In this document: one piece after another, positions 17,312 to 26,457 of the stretch
Position numbering within the stretch: the first letter of the stretch is position 1
How the letters are laid out: each line of letters opens with the position of its first letter
Assembly (NCBI RefSeq): GCF_008704205.1
Contig: NZ_VXLC01000018.1
Location: 186,001-250,000 of the forward strand
Length of the DNA: 64,000 nucleotides
Direction: 5' to 3'
Source of the DNA: Nocardia colli
Lineage (GTDB): Bacteria > Actinomycetota > Actinomycetes > Mycobacteriales > Mycobacteriaceae
The notes under the pieces: model-generated
Database searches by the model: none
Seen by the model: only the letters and a program-made list of their open reading frames with translations
What the model was told of the DNA's origin: nothing
Position numbers and translations under genes: made by a program

Positions 17312-18613
17312 ATGAAGTCGACCGCCGAACTGTCACTGTTGTCAGGGCCGTTGCCGTGGATGCTGTCGGCGTTCGGCCTCGCCGGAGCGCTGTGGCTGAT
17401 CGGCGGCGCCGGCCGCCGATCGCTCGGCCGGGCAGGGGTGCGATCGTCCTGGTTGGCGTTGTCGGCGGCGCTGGCAATGTATGTCGTGGTGGAGCGTTGG
17501 TGGCGCCCTTTCCCGGACACGCTGCCGCGGCCGGTGTATCTGTGGTTCGGTCTGGCCGTCTGGACGATCACCCTGTTGCCGCCGAGGATCCACGGCACAC
17601 GCCTGTGGCGGGCAAAGGCATTGTCGCTCGTCGCGGCGGCCGCGCTGGTGCTGGCGTCCGCGGTCCAGGTCAATCTCGTATTTGCCGCGTATCCCACCGT
17701 CGAGGATGCGCTGGGACTCGGCGGGGACAATCGCATCAGTCTCACCGCCGTACCGTCCGGGCAGGCCGAGCCGGTGACAGGATGGCCGTTGGATTCGGTG
17801 TGGTCGCCACCGGGCGGGCTGCCGGCGAACGGTCGAGTCGTGCGTGCCGTGGTGCCCGGACCGGTCTCTCGGTTCGTCGCGCGCCCTGCCGAGATATATC
17901 TTCCCCCAGCATATTTCGCCACTCCGCGGCCATTGCTGCCGGTGCTGGTCCTGCTGTCCGGGCAGCCGGGGAGCCCGATCGACTGGTTCAACGGTGGCCG
18001 CCTGAGCCAAACGATGGATGCCTACGCCGCGACGCACGGCGGTCTCGCACCCGTCGTGGTCGTGGCTGATGCGACCGGCGGGACCTGGAGCAATCCCTTG
18101 TGCCTGGACTCCCGCCTGGGCAATGTCGCCACTTACCTGGCCGTCGATCTGCGGGCCTGGGTGATCGGGAAGCTCCAGGTGGACGCGGATCCGCGGCGCT
18201 GGGCGATCGGCGGAATATCGTACGGCGGAACCTGTGCCCTGCAGATGGCCACCAACTATCCCGGCGCCTACCCCACCTTCCTCGGATTGTCCGGCGACGC
18301 GGAGCCCTCCCTCGGCGATCGTCATCAAACCGTCAAAGCAGCCTTCGGCGCCGACACCGCCGCCTTCGAGCGGGTCAACCCGATGACTCTGCTCCGAACC
18401 CGCCGTTACCCGGATTCCGCGGGTGTGCTGGTTACCGGAACGGGCGACAGCGCGGCCCGATCGGCACAGACAGCGGTCGCCGCGGCGGCTGCTGCGGCGG
18501 GTATGCAGATCCGGGCACGAGAGCTACCCGGCGAGCACAGCTGGGCCGTGTGGTCGGCGGGGTTACGGACCGAAATGAACTGGCTTGCAACACGACTGGG
18601 TGTTTCCCCGTGA
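17312..18613 (+). CDS. Membrane-anchored alpha/beta-hydrolase esterase (Ag85/esterase D-like)
   Basis: About 433 residues. Four hydrophobic segments in the first ~150 residues (MLSAFGLAGALWLIGG; LALSAALAMYVVV; VYLWFGLAVWTITLL; SLVAAAALVLASAV) place the catalytic domain outside the membrane. The nucleophile elbow GISYGGTCA and the final GEHSW supply the probable Ser and His; this matches esterases of the mycolyltransferase/esterase D group. I chose ATG 17312 with GAGGA upstream over an earlier ATG at 17252. In mycolic-acid bacteria such proteins act on cell-envelope lipids or esters, though the substrate cannot be read from sequence. Confidence 0.82.
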   Translation: MKSTAELSLLSGPLPWMLSAFGLAGALWLIGGAGRRSLGRAGVRSSWLALSAALAMYVVVERWWRPFPDTLPRPVYLWFGLAVWTITLLPPRIHGTRLWRAKALSLVAAAALVLASAVQVNLVFAAYPTVEDALGLGGDNRISLTAVPSGQAEPVTGWPLDSVWSPPGGLPANGRVVRAVVPGPVSRFVARPAEIYLPPAYFATPRPLLPVLVLLSGQPGSPIDWFNGGRLSQTMDAYAATHGGLAPVVVVADATGGTWSNPLCLDSRLGNVATYLAVDLRAWVIGKLQVDADPRRWAIGGISYGGTCALQMATNYPGAYPTFLGLSGDAEPSLGDRHQTVKAAFGADTAAFERVNPMTLLRTRRYPDSAGVLVTGTGDSAARSAQTAVAAAAAAAGMQIRARELPGEHSWAVWSAGLRTEMNWLATRLGVSP

Positions 18614-18661
18614 TCCGAGGCGGCAACGTCGGTATCGGCGAAGTCGTTCGCCCGACAACGT

Positions 18662-19879
18662 CTAGCCGGAATCCTTCGGTGAGCCTGCGTCACTGTCGAG
18701 TTGGTCGATGGTGGCGATGCCGGGCCGGCGGTGGCGTTGGAGGTCGGCGGCGACGGATTCGGCGTCGCGGAGGACGCGAACGGCGTTGTGCCAGGTGAGT
18801 TTTCCGATATCGGGTGCGGACCAGCCGCGACGCAGCAGTTCGGCGATGAGGTTCGGATAGCCGGCGACGTCGGGCAGGTCGGTGGGGAGGTAGTTGGTGC
18901 CGTCGAAGTCGCCGCCGAGGCCGATGTGGTCGATGCCGACTACCTCGCGCATGTGATCGAGGTGGTCGGCGACGTGCGAAACGGTCACCCGCGGGCGCGG
19001 GTGTGTGGTCTGGTATTTCTGACGGCACGCCGTCGCCTCTGGCCCGCGGTCCAAGCGGTGGAAGCCGTGCGCGCGGCCGTTTTCGTCGGCCTGCTCGGCC
19101 CAGGCTTTGGCGGCGGGCAGCAGGAAATAGCCGACGAAGGAGGCCATCGCCAGGCCGCCGTTGGCGGGCAGGGCGGCCAAGACATCGTCGGGGATGTTGC
19201 GTGGGTGGTCGCAGATGGCGCGGGCGCAGGAGTGCGAGAACAGCACGGGCGCTTCGGAAACCGCCAGCGCCGCGCGCATGGTGTCGGTGGAGACGTGCGA
19301 CAGGTCGACCAGCATGCCGACGCGGTTCATTTCCCGGACCACCTCCGCTCCGAATGCGGTCAGGCCACCCGCTTTTGGTTCGTCGGTGGCCGAATCCGCC
19401 CACGGCACATTCTCGTTGTGGGTGAGTGTCATATATCGGACGCCGAGTCGATGCAGGGCGCGCAGGGTCGCGAGGGAGCAGTTGATGCTGTGGCCGCCCT
19501 CGGCGCCGATCAGCGAGGCGATCCGGCCCGCGGCGCGCGCGGACTCCATTTCGTCTGCGGTGCAAGCCAATTGCAGCCGGTCGGGGAACCGCGCGACCAT
19601 CGTCCGGACGAAGTCGATCTGCTCGAGGGTGGCACTGACGGCGGCGTCGCCGGCCAAATGGCAAGGGACGTATACCGACCAGAACTGCCCGCCGACGCCG
19701 CCGGCGCGGAGGCGATCGAGATCGGTGTGCAGCAGTGCGCTTTGATCCGCCGACAGATCGACGGCATCGAGATCGTAACCGGCCTTGGTTCGCATGGCCG
19801 ACGGCAGATCGTTGTGGCCGTCCACCACCGGGGCGTCGCGTAAGACGGCGTGGGCGCGATCGAGGAAGGAAGTTGTCAT
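18662..19879 (-). CDS. Membrane dipeptidase (renal dipeptidase family, M19)
   Basis: 405 residues of the M19 zinc dipeptidase family. Metal-site features are DGHNDLP near the N terminus, EGGHS, LTHNENVPW, DLSHVS, FSHSCARAICDHPRN and GLGGDFDG, in family order. These enzymes cleave L-L and L-D dipeptides and some beta-lactams. There is no signal peptide, so it is probably cytosolic, as in many actinobacteria. ATG 19879 is chosen because the conserved domain begins within 20 residues. It is divergent from an MFS transporter. It may serve dipeptide turnover or processing of peptide natural products made nearby. Confidence 0.93.
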   Translation of the reverse strand: MTTSFLDRAHAVLRDAPVVDGHNDLPSAMRTKAGYDLDAVDLSADQSALLHTDLDRLRAGGVGGQFWSVYVPCHLAGDAAVSATLEQIDFVRTMVARFPDRLQLACTADEMESARAAGRIASLIGAEGGHSINCSLATLRALHRLGVRYMTLTHNENVPWADSATDEPKAGGLTAFGAEVVREMNRVGMLVDLSHVSTDTMRAALAVSEAPVLFSHSCARAICDHPRNIPDDVLAALPANGGLAMASFVGYFLLPAAKAWAEQADENGRAHGFHRLDRGPEATACRQKYQTTHPRPRVTVSHVADHLDHMREVVGIDHIGLGGDFDGTNYLPTDLPDVAGYPNLIAELLRRGWSAPDIGKLTWHNAVRVLRDAESVAADLQRHRRPGIATIDQLDSDAGSPKDSG

Positions 19880-19930
19880 GTCTGTGTCCTTACGCCGGGC
19901 TCGGTAGTGCGGTTGGGCATACTGGGCAGG

Positions 19931-21100
19931 GTGCGGGTGCTGCCGGTGAGCGACGCGGGGCCGCGGGCGTTCCGGTTGCTGTGGGCCGGGATCCTGCTCA
20001 ATCGACTGGGTATGCCGACGCCGCCGTTCGTGGTGCTCTACGCGAGCGTCACCCACCTGGGCAGCGTGGGGATCGTCGCCGTGGTGGCGGCGAGCGGGGT
20101 GGGGCAGACGGTGGCGTCGCTGGCCGGGGGCGTGCTCGCCGACCGCTACGGACCGCGCAAGACGATCGTGTATTCGCAAGCCGTCGGCATCCTGGCCTGC
20201 GCCGTGCTGCCCGGAGTTCGCGGCGTCGTCGCGGTGACCGCGCTGGTGCTGCTCAGTACCGCGTGCGCCTCGGTGCCGCGGCCCGCGGCCAACGCGATGG
20301 TGCCCACACTGGTGGCCGCCGACGCGCAGATCACCGGCTACGGGCGGCTCTATTGGTCGCGCAACATCGGCAGCTCGCTTTCCCCGCTGGTCGCCGGGCC
20401 CCTGGTGCAGTTCTGGCCGCCGGGCGTCTTCGTGCTCGGCGCGGTCACATCGGCGCTGTTCGCTGTGCTCGCCGCGGGCCTGCCCGAGGCGCCCGGTACC
20501 GCGAAATCCGCTGGCGCAGGGGTCATTCGCGGCATCCGCGCGCCGTATACCGACCCCTTCGTCGCGTGGTTTCTGGTGGCGACGTTGGTGCTGTCCTGCC
20601 TCTACATGCAAAAGCAGGGTGCGCTGCCGCTGGACATGACCGCGCAGGGGTTGACGCCGACGGAACTGGGCCTGGTGCTTTCGCTCAGCGGGGTGCTGGT
20701 GGTGGTACTCCAGCCGGTTATTACGCCTGCGGTAGCCCGGATGCCGTTCGGGCCGGCCGCGGCCGCATCGGCAGCGTTGATCGCACTCGGCTTGGGGGCA
20801 ACCGTTTTCGCGGACAATCCGGGGTGGTACGCGGTCACGGTGGCGGTCTGGACGGTGGGCGAGATCATGCAGGTGCCGCTGGCCGCGGATTTCATGGCCG
20901 CGCGCTCGCCCGAGGGCGAAATCGGCGCCTACCAAGGGGCTTACGGGTTCATGTGGAATCTCGGGTTGGCCGCCGGCGCGCCGGTCGGACAGCTGCTGTT
21001 CGCCACAGCCGGGCGGACCGTGCTGTGGGCCGGTGTCGCGGCAGTGGGTCTGGCGGTCGCGGTGCTGCATCTGGTCGTGTTCAGGCGGAGCGGTCGTTGA
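19931..21100 (+). CDS. MFS transporter
   Basis: About 389 residues with roughly 12 membrane segments. The loop 2-3 motif GGVLADRYGPRKT is the classic MFS signature. The start is uncertain (GTG 19931 or 19907); the conserved region begins at LWAGILLNRLG. It is divergent from the dipeptidase and ends 20 nt inside the 3' end of the convergent cysNC gene. The family resembles multidrug or amino-acid/peptide exporters. Its place next to the phosphonate cluster makes export of the product or uptake of a precursor possible. Confidence 0.88.
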   Translation: MRVLPVSDAGPRAFRLLWAGILLNRLGMPTPPFVVLYASVTHLGSVGIVAVVAASGVGQTVASLAGGVLADRYGPRKTIVYSQAVGILACAVLPGVRGVVAVTALVLLSTACASVPRPAANAMVPTLVAADAQITGYGRLYWSRNIGSSLSPLVAGPLVQFWPPGVFVLGAVTSALFAVLAAGLPEAPGTAKSAGAGVIRGIRAPYTDPFVAWFLVATLVLSCLYMQKQGALPLDMTAQGLTPTELGLVLSLSGVLVVVLQPVITPAVARMPFGPAAAASAALIALGLGATVFADNPGWYAVTVAVWTVGEIMQVPLAADFMAARSPEGEIGAYQGAYGFMWNLGLAAGAPVGQLLFATAGRTVLWAGVAAVGLAVAVLHLVVFRRSGR

Positions 21101-22922
21101 GCGCGCCGAGCAGGCGCGCGGCCAGTTCCACCGGGTCGCCGTCTTCGGGGCGGAGCACGAGATCCGCGCGCAGCGGTGCTTCGTAACGGCCGTCCACGCC
21201 GGTGAATCCGCTGATCTCGCCGGCGCGCGCCTTGGCGTACATACCTTTCGGGTCACGGGCTTCGCAGATGTCGAGTGGCGTATCGACGAATACCTCGACG
21301 AACGGCAGCCCGGCCGCAATGTGCTGCGCCCGGACGCGATCTCGATCGGCACGGTAGGGGCTGATCAGCGAGACGATCGCGACCACGCCCGCGTCGGCGA
21401 ACAGCCGCGCGACTTCCCCGGTGCGGCGGACGTTTTCGGCCCTGGCGTCGGCGCCGAAACCGAGATCGGCGTTGAGCCCGTGGCTCAGGTTGTCGCCGTC
21501 GAGCACATACGCGGGCCGGCCGCTGCGGACCAGCGCCTGCTCCAAAGCGACGGCGATGCTGGACTTTCCGGCGCCGGAGAGCCCGGTCAACCACACCGTC
21601 GCGCCCGCGCCGGTCCGTTCTTCGCGCCGCACCTCGCCGGCGTGCCACACGACGTTGCCCGCGGTGGCCGCGGGGCCGATGATCATGCCCGCGGCGACGG
21701 TGTTGTCGGTGTTCTCGTCGACCAGGATGAAGCCGCCGGTGTCCCGGTTGCGGCGGTAGGCGTCGAACAGCAGCGGCGTCGAGGTATGCAGGCGCACGCG
21801 ACCGATCTCGTTGAGCCCCAATGAAGTAGCCGCGTCGTCCCGGTGCAGGGTGGTGATGTCGAGCCGGTAGTCGATCCGCCGGACCCAGGACCTGGTAGTG
21901 GTCGTGGTCTGCCGCAGCGTGTAGGTGCCGTTCTCGGCGAGGGTCGACTCGTCCGACAGCCAGCAAACCATGGCGTCGAGGTCTTGCGCGGTCTGCGGCC
22001 GGTTGCCGGAGCGGCAGAGCAGGTCGCCGCGTGCGACGTCGATCTCGTCGGTCAGCTGCAACACCACGGCCTGCTGGGTGAAGGCCTCGTCCTGCGGGAC
22101 GCCGCCGGGACCGAAGATCGCCTCGATCCGGCTGACCTTGCGCGACGGCAGCGCCAGTATCTCGTCGCCGCGCCGGAAAACGCCGCCGCGGATGGTGCCC
22201 GCGTACCCGCGGAAGTCGCCGGTTCGCCGGCGCGCGCGGATGACGTACTGCACCGGGAACCGGGCGTCGATCAGGTTCCGGTCCGACGCCACGTGGATCT
22301 CCTCGAGGTGGTGCAGCAGCGAAGTCCCTTCGTACCAAGGCATTTCGAGGCTCGGCTGCACCACATTGTCGCCGTGCAGCGCGGACACCGGAACGAAGGT
22401 GAGGTCGTGGATGTCGAGTCTGGCGGCGAACCGGGTGAATTCGGCGCGGATCTCCTCGAACCGCGCCTGCGACCAGCCGACCAGATCCATCTTGTTGACG
22501 CACAGCACGAAATGCGGCACCCCGAGCAGGCTCGCGATGAACGCGTGCCGGTGCGACTGCTCGGTCATGCCGTTGCGGGCGTCCACCAGGACCAGCGCCA
22601 GGTCGGCGGTGGATGCGCCGGTGACCATGTTCCGCGTGTACTGCACGTGACCCGGCGTATCGGCGAGAATGAACCGGCGCCGCGGCGTGGCGAAATAGTG
22701 GTAGGCGACATCGATGGTGATGCCTTGCTCGCGTTCGGCCCGCAGACCGTCGGTGAGCAGGGCCAGATCCGGGACGTCCCGGCCGTGCGCTATCCCGTCC
22801 TGTTCCAGCGCCGCGAGCCGGTCGTCGAGGATGGCCTTGGAGTCGTAGAGGAGACGACCGATGAGCGTCGATTTCCCATCGTCGACGCTGCCGACGGTGG
22901 CCAGGCGCAGCAGATCCGACAT
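21081..22922 (-). CDS. cysNC: Sulfate adenylyltransferase large subunit fused to adenylylsulfate kinase
   Basis: 613 residues in the common actinobacterial CysN-CysC fusion. The GTPase part has the P-loop GSVDDGKST at ~11-19, then DTPGH and NKMD. The C-terminal ~175 residues are APS kinase with GLSGAGKSS and DGDNLSHGL. With CysD it makes APS from sulfate and ATP, and then phosphorylates APS to PAPS. The start codon overlaps the cysD stop (TGATG), so the two are translationally coupled. It lies divergently next to a cluster that contains a PAPS-type sulfotransferase gene, so the pair may be a dedicated donor supply rather than the housekeeping cysteine pathway. No assimilatory cys genes adjoin it. 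Confidence 0.96.
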   Translation of the reverse strand: MSDLLRLATVGSVDDGKSTLIGRLLYDSKAILDDRLAALEQDGIAHGRDVPDLALLTDGLRAEREQGITIDVAYHYFATPRRRFILADTPGHVQYTRNMVTGASTADLALVLVDARNGMTEQSHRHAFIASLLGVPHFVLCVNKMDLVGWSQARFEEIRAEFTRFAARLDIHDLTFVPVSALHGDNVVQPSLEMPWYEGTSLLHHLEEIHVASDRNLIDARFPVQYVIRARRRTGDFRGYAGTIRGGVFRRGDEILALPSRKVSRIEAIFGPGGVPQDEAFTQQAVVLQLTDEIDVARGDLLCRSGNRPQTAQDLDAMVCWLSDESTLAENGTYTLRQTTTTTRSWVRRIDYRLDITTLHRDDAATSLGLNEIGRVRLHTSTPLLFDAYRRNRDTGGFILVDENTDNTVAAGMIIGPAATAGNVVWHAGEVRREERTGAGATVWLTGLSGAGKSSIAVALEQALVRSGRPAYVLDGDNLSHGLNADLGFGADARAENVRRTGEVARLFADAGVVAIVSLISPYRADRDRVRAQHIAAGLPFVEVFVDTPLDICEARDPKGMYAKARAGEISGFTGVDGRYEAPLRADLVLRPEDGDPVELAARLLGALNDRSA

Positions 22923-23833
22923 CAGAAGTAGCCCTCTCGCTTGCGGTCTTCCATCCCGGTGTCGGAGATGCGATCGTCGGCTCGGGTCGCGCCGCGCTCG
23001 CTGAGCCTGCTGGTTTGCAGTTCGGTGACCACCTCGCCGGGTGTCGTGGCCGTCGAACGCACGCATCCGGTGCAGGTGGCGTCGCCGACCGTGCGGAAGC
23101 GCACCGTGGCATCGGCCGCGGATTCACCGGGCAGTAGCGGGAGAAACCGAGTGTGCGGCAGCAGCATTCCGTCGCGTTGAACCACCGGGCGCCGGTGTGC
23201 GTAGTACAGGGTGGGCAGCGGGACGTCTTCGTCGCGGATGTAACACCAAATATCGTGTTCCGCCCAGTTGGACAAGGGAAAGGCGCGGATATGTTCGCTC
23301 GCTCGGCATTTGCCGTTGTAGAGATCCCAGACTTCGGGTCGCTGGTTGCGCGGCTGCCACTGGCCGGTTTCATCGCGGAAGCTGAACACCCGTTCTTTCG
23401 CGCGCGCCTTTTCCTCGTCGCGCCGGGCGCCGCCGAACAGTGCGTCGAACCGATGCTCGGTGATTGCCCGGAGCAGCGTTACGGCCTGAAACCGGTTGCG
23501 GCCTGGCTGCGGTCCGCTCGACTCCACGATCCGGCCCGCGTCGATATCGTCCTGCACCCGGACAACCAGTAACCGGACACCGTAGCGGGCGACGATTTCG
23601 TCGCGGAAGGCGAGGATTTCGGGGAAATTGTGTCCGGTATCGACGTGCAGCACCGGAAACGGCAGCGGCGCCGGCCAGAACGCTTTCCGCGCGACGTGCA
23701 GCATGACCATGGAGTCCTTACCGCCGGAGAATAGAAGCGCGGGGCGGCGCAGTGTTGCCACCACTTCGCGGAAGATATGTACCGCTTCGGCTTCCAGGCG
23801 TTGAGCGTACGACAATTCGTACTTCAAGGTCAT
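22922..23833 (-). CDS. cysD: Sulfate adenylyltransferase small subunit
   Basis: 303 residues of the PP-loop ATP pyrophosphatase family, with SGGKDS as the ATP-binding loop. Further CysD features are HVDTGHNFPE and the C-terminal TGCVRSTA. It forms the heterodimer with CysN that activates sulfate to APS. The start is ATG 23833 with AAGGGGA 7 nt upstream; an earlier in-frame start would add 52 unconserved residues. It heads the cysD-cysNC operon divergent from phosphonate cluster A. Confidence 0.97.
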   Translation of the reverse strand: MTLKYELSYAQRLEAEAVHIFREVVATLRRPALLFSGGKDSMVMLHVARKAFWPAPLPFPVLHVDTGHNFPEILAFRDEIVARYGVRLLVVRVQDDIDAGRIVESSGPQPGRNRFQAVTLLRAITEHRFDALFGGARRDEEKARAKERVFSFRDETGQWQPRNQRPEVWDLYNGKCRASEHIRAFPLSNWAEHDIWCYIRDEDVPLPTLYYAHRRPVVQRDGMLLPHTRFLPLLPGESAADATVRFRTVGDATCTGCVRSTATTPGEVVTELQTSRLSERGATRADDRISDTGMEDRKREGYF

Positions 23834-24339
23834 TGATGTCCCCTTGTCGATCTCCACGTGCGACCGGTGTGTGACTCGATCAGTTCCGGTGCCGGGCACC
23901 CCCGAGGTGTTGTCAAACGTTTTACCACGGGTCGGCGCGGATTGGCACCCGTGTTTCCCCAGTCGGTCCAGATGTCCTGAATTTGACATAGTTGCAAACG
24001 GAAGCTTTGTTCCGATTCGCGCATTATCATGATCGAAACCGGGCTCCGGATGTTGTTAGATCGCGTAGCTGCTGGTAGCGGGTGTCATGCCCCATTTTCC
24101 GGGGGCCTCGGCGTGAATACCTGTGTCACTTGATCGTGATCGGCCGAAGGGGCTGGTCCGCGTTCCGGCAATGTGGTTCGGTCGGTTGACATTTGGATGG
24201 ATCGGAGGATGCTTGGTTGAACGCGAGGTTAAGCGGCGGGAAACTGATCATCGTTCGGCGATGATCACCTTATTTCGCGCATGATCGTCTTTATAGGGGG
24301 ATGTATCAGCTGACCTCACATCTGGGGTATGGAGGTGTG
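23834..24339. promoter_or_regulatory. Divergent promoter region between cysD and phosphonate cluster A, with inverted repeat
   Basis: About 500 nt without a gene. A perfect 9-bp inverted repeat TGATCATCG-ttcgg-CGATGATCA lies at 24245-24267. A further ATGATCG is at 24281-24287, close to a TTATAG-like -10 at 24291. This is the best candidate for an operator that controls the whole cluster A operon. The base composition is more AT-rich than the flanking genes. No regulator gene lies in either cluster. The first cluster gene has GGAGG 4 nt before its start. Confidence 0.5.
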
Positions 24340-26457
24340 ATGGAGAAAGAACGTGCTCTGGAGAGCCTATTCGAGCGCGCCGGTCTCGATTTTCTAATGG
24401 GCGCACACGACGCGGTTTCTGCGCAAATTGCACAGGACGCCGGCTTTCCCGGCGTGTGGGTCTCCGGGCTCGGCCTTTCCGCGATCAATGGGCTGCGGGA
24501 CTCCAACGAGCTGTCCTGGACGCAGGTCATGGAGCGCATCGAAATGCTCTCCGACCGAATTGCTGTACCGGCGCTGGTGGACATGGATACCGGATACGGT
24601 GACTTCAACAATGTACGTCTCGCCGTCCGCAGGCTACGGCGGATCGGCGTCGGCGGCGCCTGTATCGAGGACAAGCTTTTTCCGAAGGCCAATTCCTTCC
24701 TGGCTTCCGGACAGGTGCTCGCCGAGCCCGGCGAGTTCTGCGGCCGGTTGAAGGCCGCGAAGGACACGGCGGCCGACGTCTTCCTGGTCGCGCGGTGCGA
24801 AGCGCTGGTAGCCGGACAGTCGCGCGCCGAGGCGATCGATCGCTGCGGACTGTATGCCGAGTCCGGCGCCGACGCGGTGCTGATCCACTCGAAAAAGACT
24901 GTCCCCGATGAAATCCTGGCCTTCATGGCCGAATGGGACGGCCGGGTGCCGGTCGCCGTCGTGCCGACCAAGTACTCCGACGTCCAGGCGACGGTGCTCG
25001 AAGAGGCGGGGGTATCGGTCGCGATCTGGGCGAATCAGAGCCTGCGCGCGGCGATCATCGCCATGCAACAGCTGTGCGGTGAGCTGGCGGAGCGCAAGAC
25101 CATGCTGGGCCTCGAGGCCGGCATCGCCGATCTGTCCCGGGTATTCGAGCTTGCGAACAATGCCGAGCTGGACAGCGCCAAGGCGCGCTACGGCCGATAC
25201 GTGCCGCCGGCCCGAGAACTCGCGGCGCGCAACGCCGCTCGAAGCAAGGCCGCGGAATCGGTCGAGGACGTCATCCGTCTGCACCAGGCCTGGTCGGTGG
25301 CGCAACCGCCGCCGGCGGACCCTGCGGCCGGCCTGCTCGCCCATGCGCGAGCCACCGTGCCCTACTACGCAGACGTTGATGCACAGCAGCTTTCGGACCT
25401 GCCGTTGGTGGATCGGCGGGCCTACCAGAACGACGTCGCCGCGTTCACCTCCGGCGCTTCGACCGGGTCCTACCGTCTGACCTCCAGCGGCACCACCGGC
25501 AATCCGATGACCGTCGCGCTGGACGGCGCGTCCTGGTACGCGGTCAACTACCACTTCTTCAGTCAGATCTGCGCGGTCGCGGGGGTGCCGCCCGAAGGTT
25601 TCCGCGGCGGTGAGCTCGGCGTGCTGTTCGTCAGCAACAAGCCGGGCCGGGACAACTTCGTCCGACCGCTGCCTGCCCTGAATTACGGTCTCTACGCACG
25701 AATTCAGCTGGATCTGTCGGCCAGGGCGGCGCACAGTTTCGCCGGCCTGCCCGCGGAAATCCTGTACGGCAAAGCGACATATCTGCTCGATCTGCGGGCC
25801 GCGCTGCTCGCCCAGGGCATCGCCAGTCCGCCGTGGTCGCCACGGCTGGTGCTGGTCAGCGGCGAGCCGCTGCACGCCGACGACCGGGCCCGGCTCACCG
25901 ACTACTACGGCGCGCCCGTGGTAGACGCGCTGGCGTCCACCGAAGGCGGGCTGATCGCGGCGACTCGGCCGGGCGCGGACTGCCATCAGGTGTTCTCGTC
26001 GAACGTGCGGCTCGAGGTGCTGACCGATGACGGCGTCGTGCGCGACACGGGCGTCGGTGAGCTGGTGCTGACCAACCTGATCTACCGCGACACGGTTTTC
26101 CTCCGCTACCGCACGGGCGACCGGGCCGAACTGGACACCGACGCCGACGGCAGTCAGCGACTCCTGCGCCTGTGGGGACGGGAACCGCGCACGCTGCGCT
26201 TCGGCACCCGCAGGCTGAAGACCCAGGAACTGACCGAGCGGTTCGGCTCGCTGCCCGGCATGGGCGACTTCCAGATCGTCGCCAAGCAGGACGGCGCGCT
26301 GCTGCGCTGGATGCCGGACGCCGGGTACCCGGAACCGGAAGCCTTGCGCCGCAACCTGCGGGCGGCGGTGGACGAACTACTGCCGGATCAGGAGGTCGAG
26401 TTCGAGCTGTGCGCGCGGATCACCCCGCCGGGCGGCAAGAAGCGGAGATTCCGGTGA
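24340..26457 (+). CDS. PEP mutase fused to a PaaK-like adenylate-forming domain
   Basis: 705 residues with two domains. Residues ~1-290 are phosphoenolpyruvate mutase, which makes the C-P bond of phosphonopyruvate. The Mg-site segment DMDTGYGDF is at ~81-89 and the diagnostic EDKLFPKANS at 110-119 fits EDK(x5)NS, separating it from isocitrate-lyase-type relatives. Residues ~310-705 are ANL superfamily, closest in motif style to phenylacetate-CoA ligase/CapK: LTSSGTTGNPMTV (AMP loop), ASTEGG and RYRTGD, ending GGKKRRF, which may supply the catalytic Lys. The usual mutase is ~300 residues alone. The second domain probably activates a carboxylate; phosphonopyruvate or a derivative is a natural guess. 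ATG 24340 has GGAGG upstream. It is the first gene of the cluster. Confidence 0.93.
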   Translation: MEKERALESLFERAGLDFLMGAHDAVSAQIAQDAGFPGVWVSGLGLSAINGLRDSNELSWTQVMERIEMLSDRIAVPALVDMDTGYGDFNNVRLAVRRLRRIGVGGACIEDKLFPKANSFLASGQVLAEPGEFCGRLKAAKDTAADVFLVARCEALVAGQSRAEAIDRCGLYAESGADAVLIHSKKTVPDEILAFMAEWDGRVPVAVVPTKYSDVQATVLEEAGVSVAIWANQSLRAAIIAMQQLCGELAERKTMLGLEAGIADLSRVFELANNAELDSAKARYGRYVPPARELAARNAARSKAAESVEDVIRLHQAWSVAQPPPADPAAGLLAHARATVPYYADVDAQQLSDLPLVDRRAYQNDVAAFTSGASTGSYRLTSSGTTGNPMTVALDGASWYAVNYHFFSQICAVAGVPPEGFRGGELGVLFVSNKPGRDNFVRPLPALNYGLYARIQLDLSARAAHSFAGLPAEILYGKATYLLDLRAALLAQGIASPPWSPRLVLVSGEPLHADDRARLTDYYGAPVVDALASTEGGLIAATRPGADCHQVFSSNVRLEVLTDDGVVRDTGVGELVLTNLIYRDTVFLRYRTGDRAELDTDADGSQRLLRLWGREPRTLRFGTRRLKTQELTERFGSLPGMGDFQIVAKQDGALLRWMPDAGYPEPEALRRNLRAAVDELLPDQEVEFELCARITPPGGKKRRFR

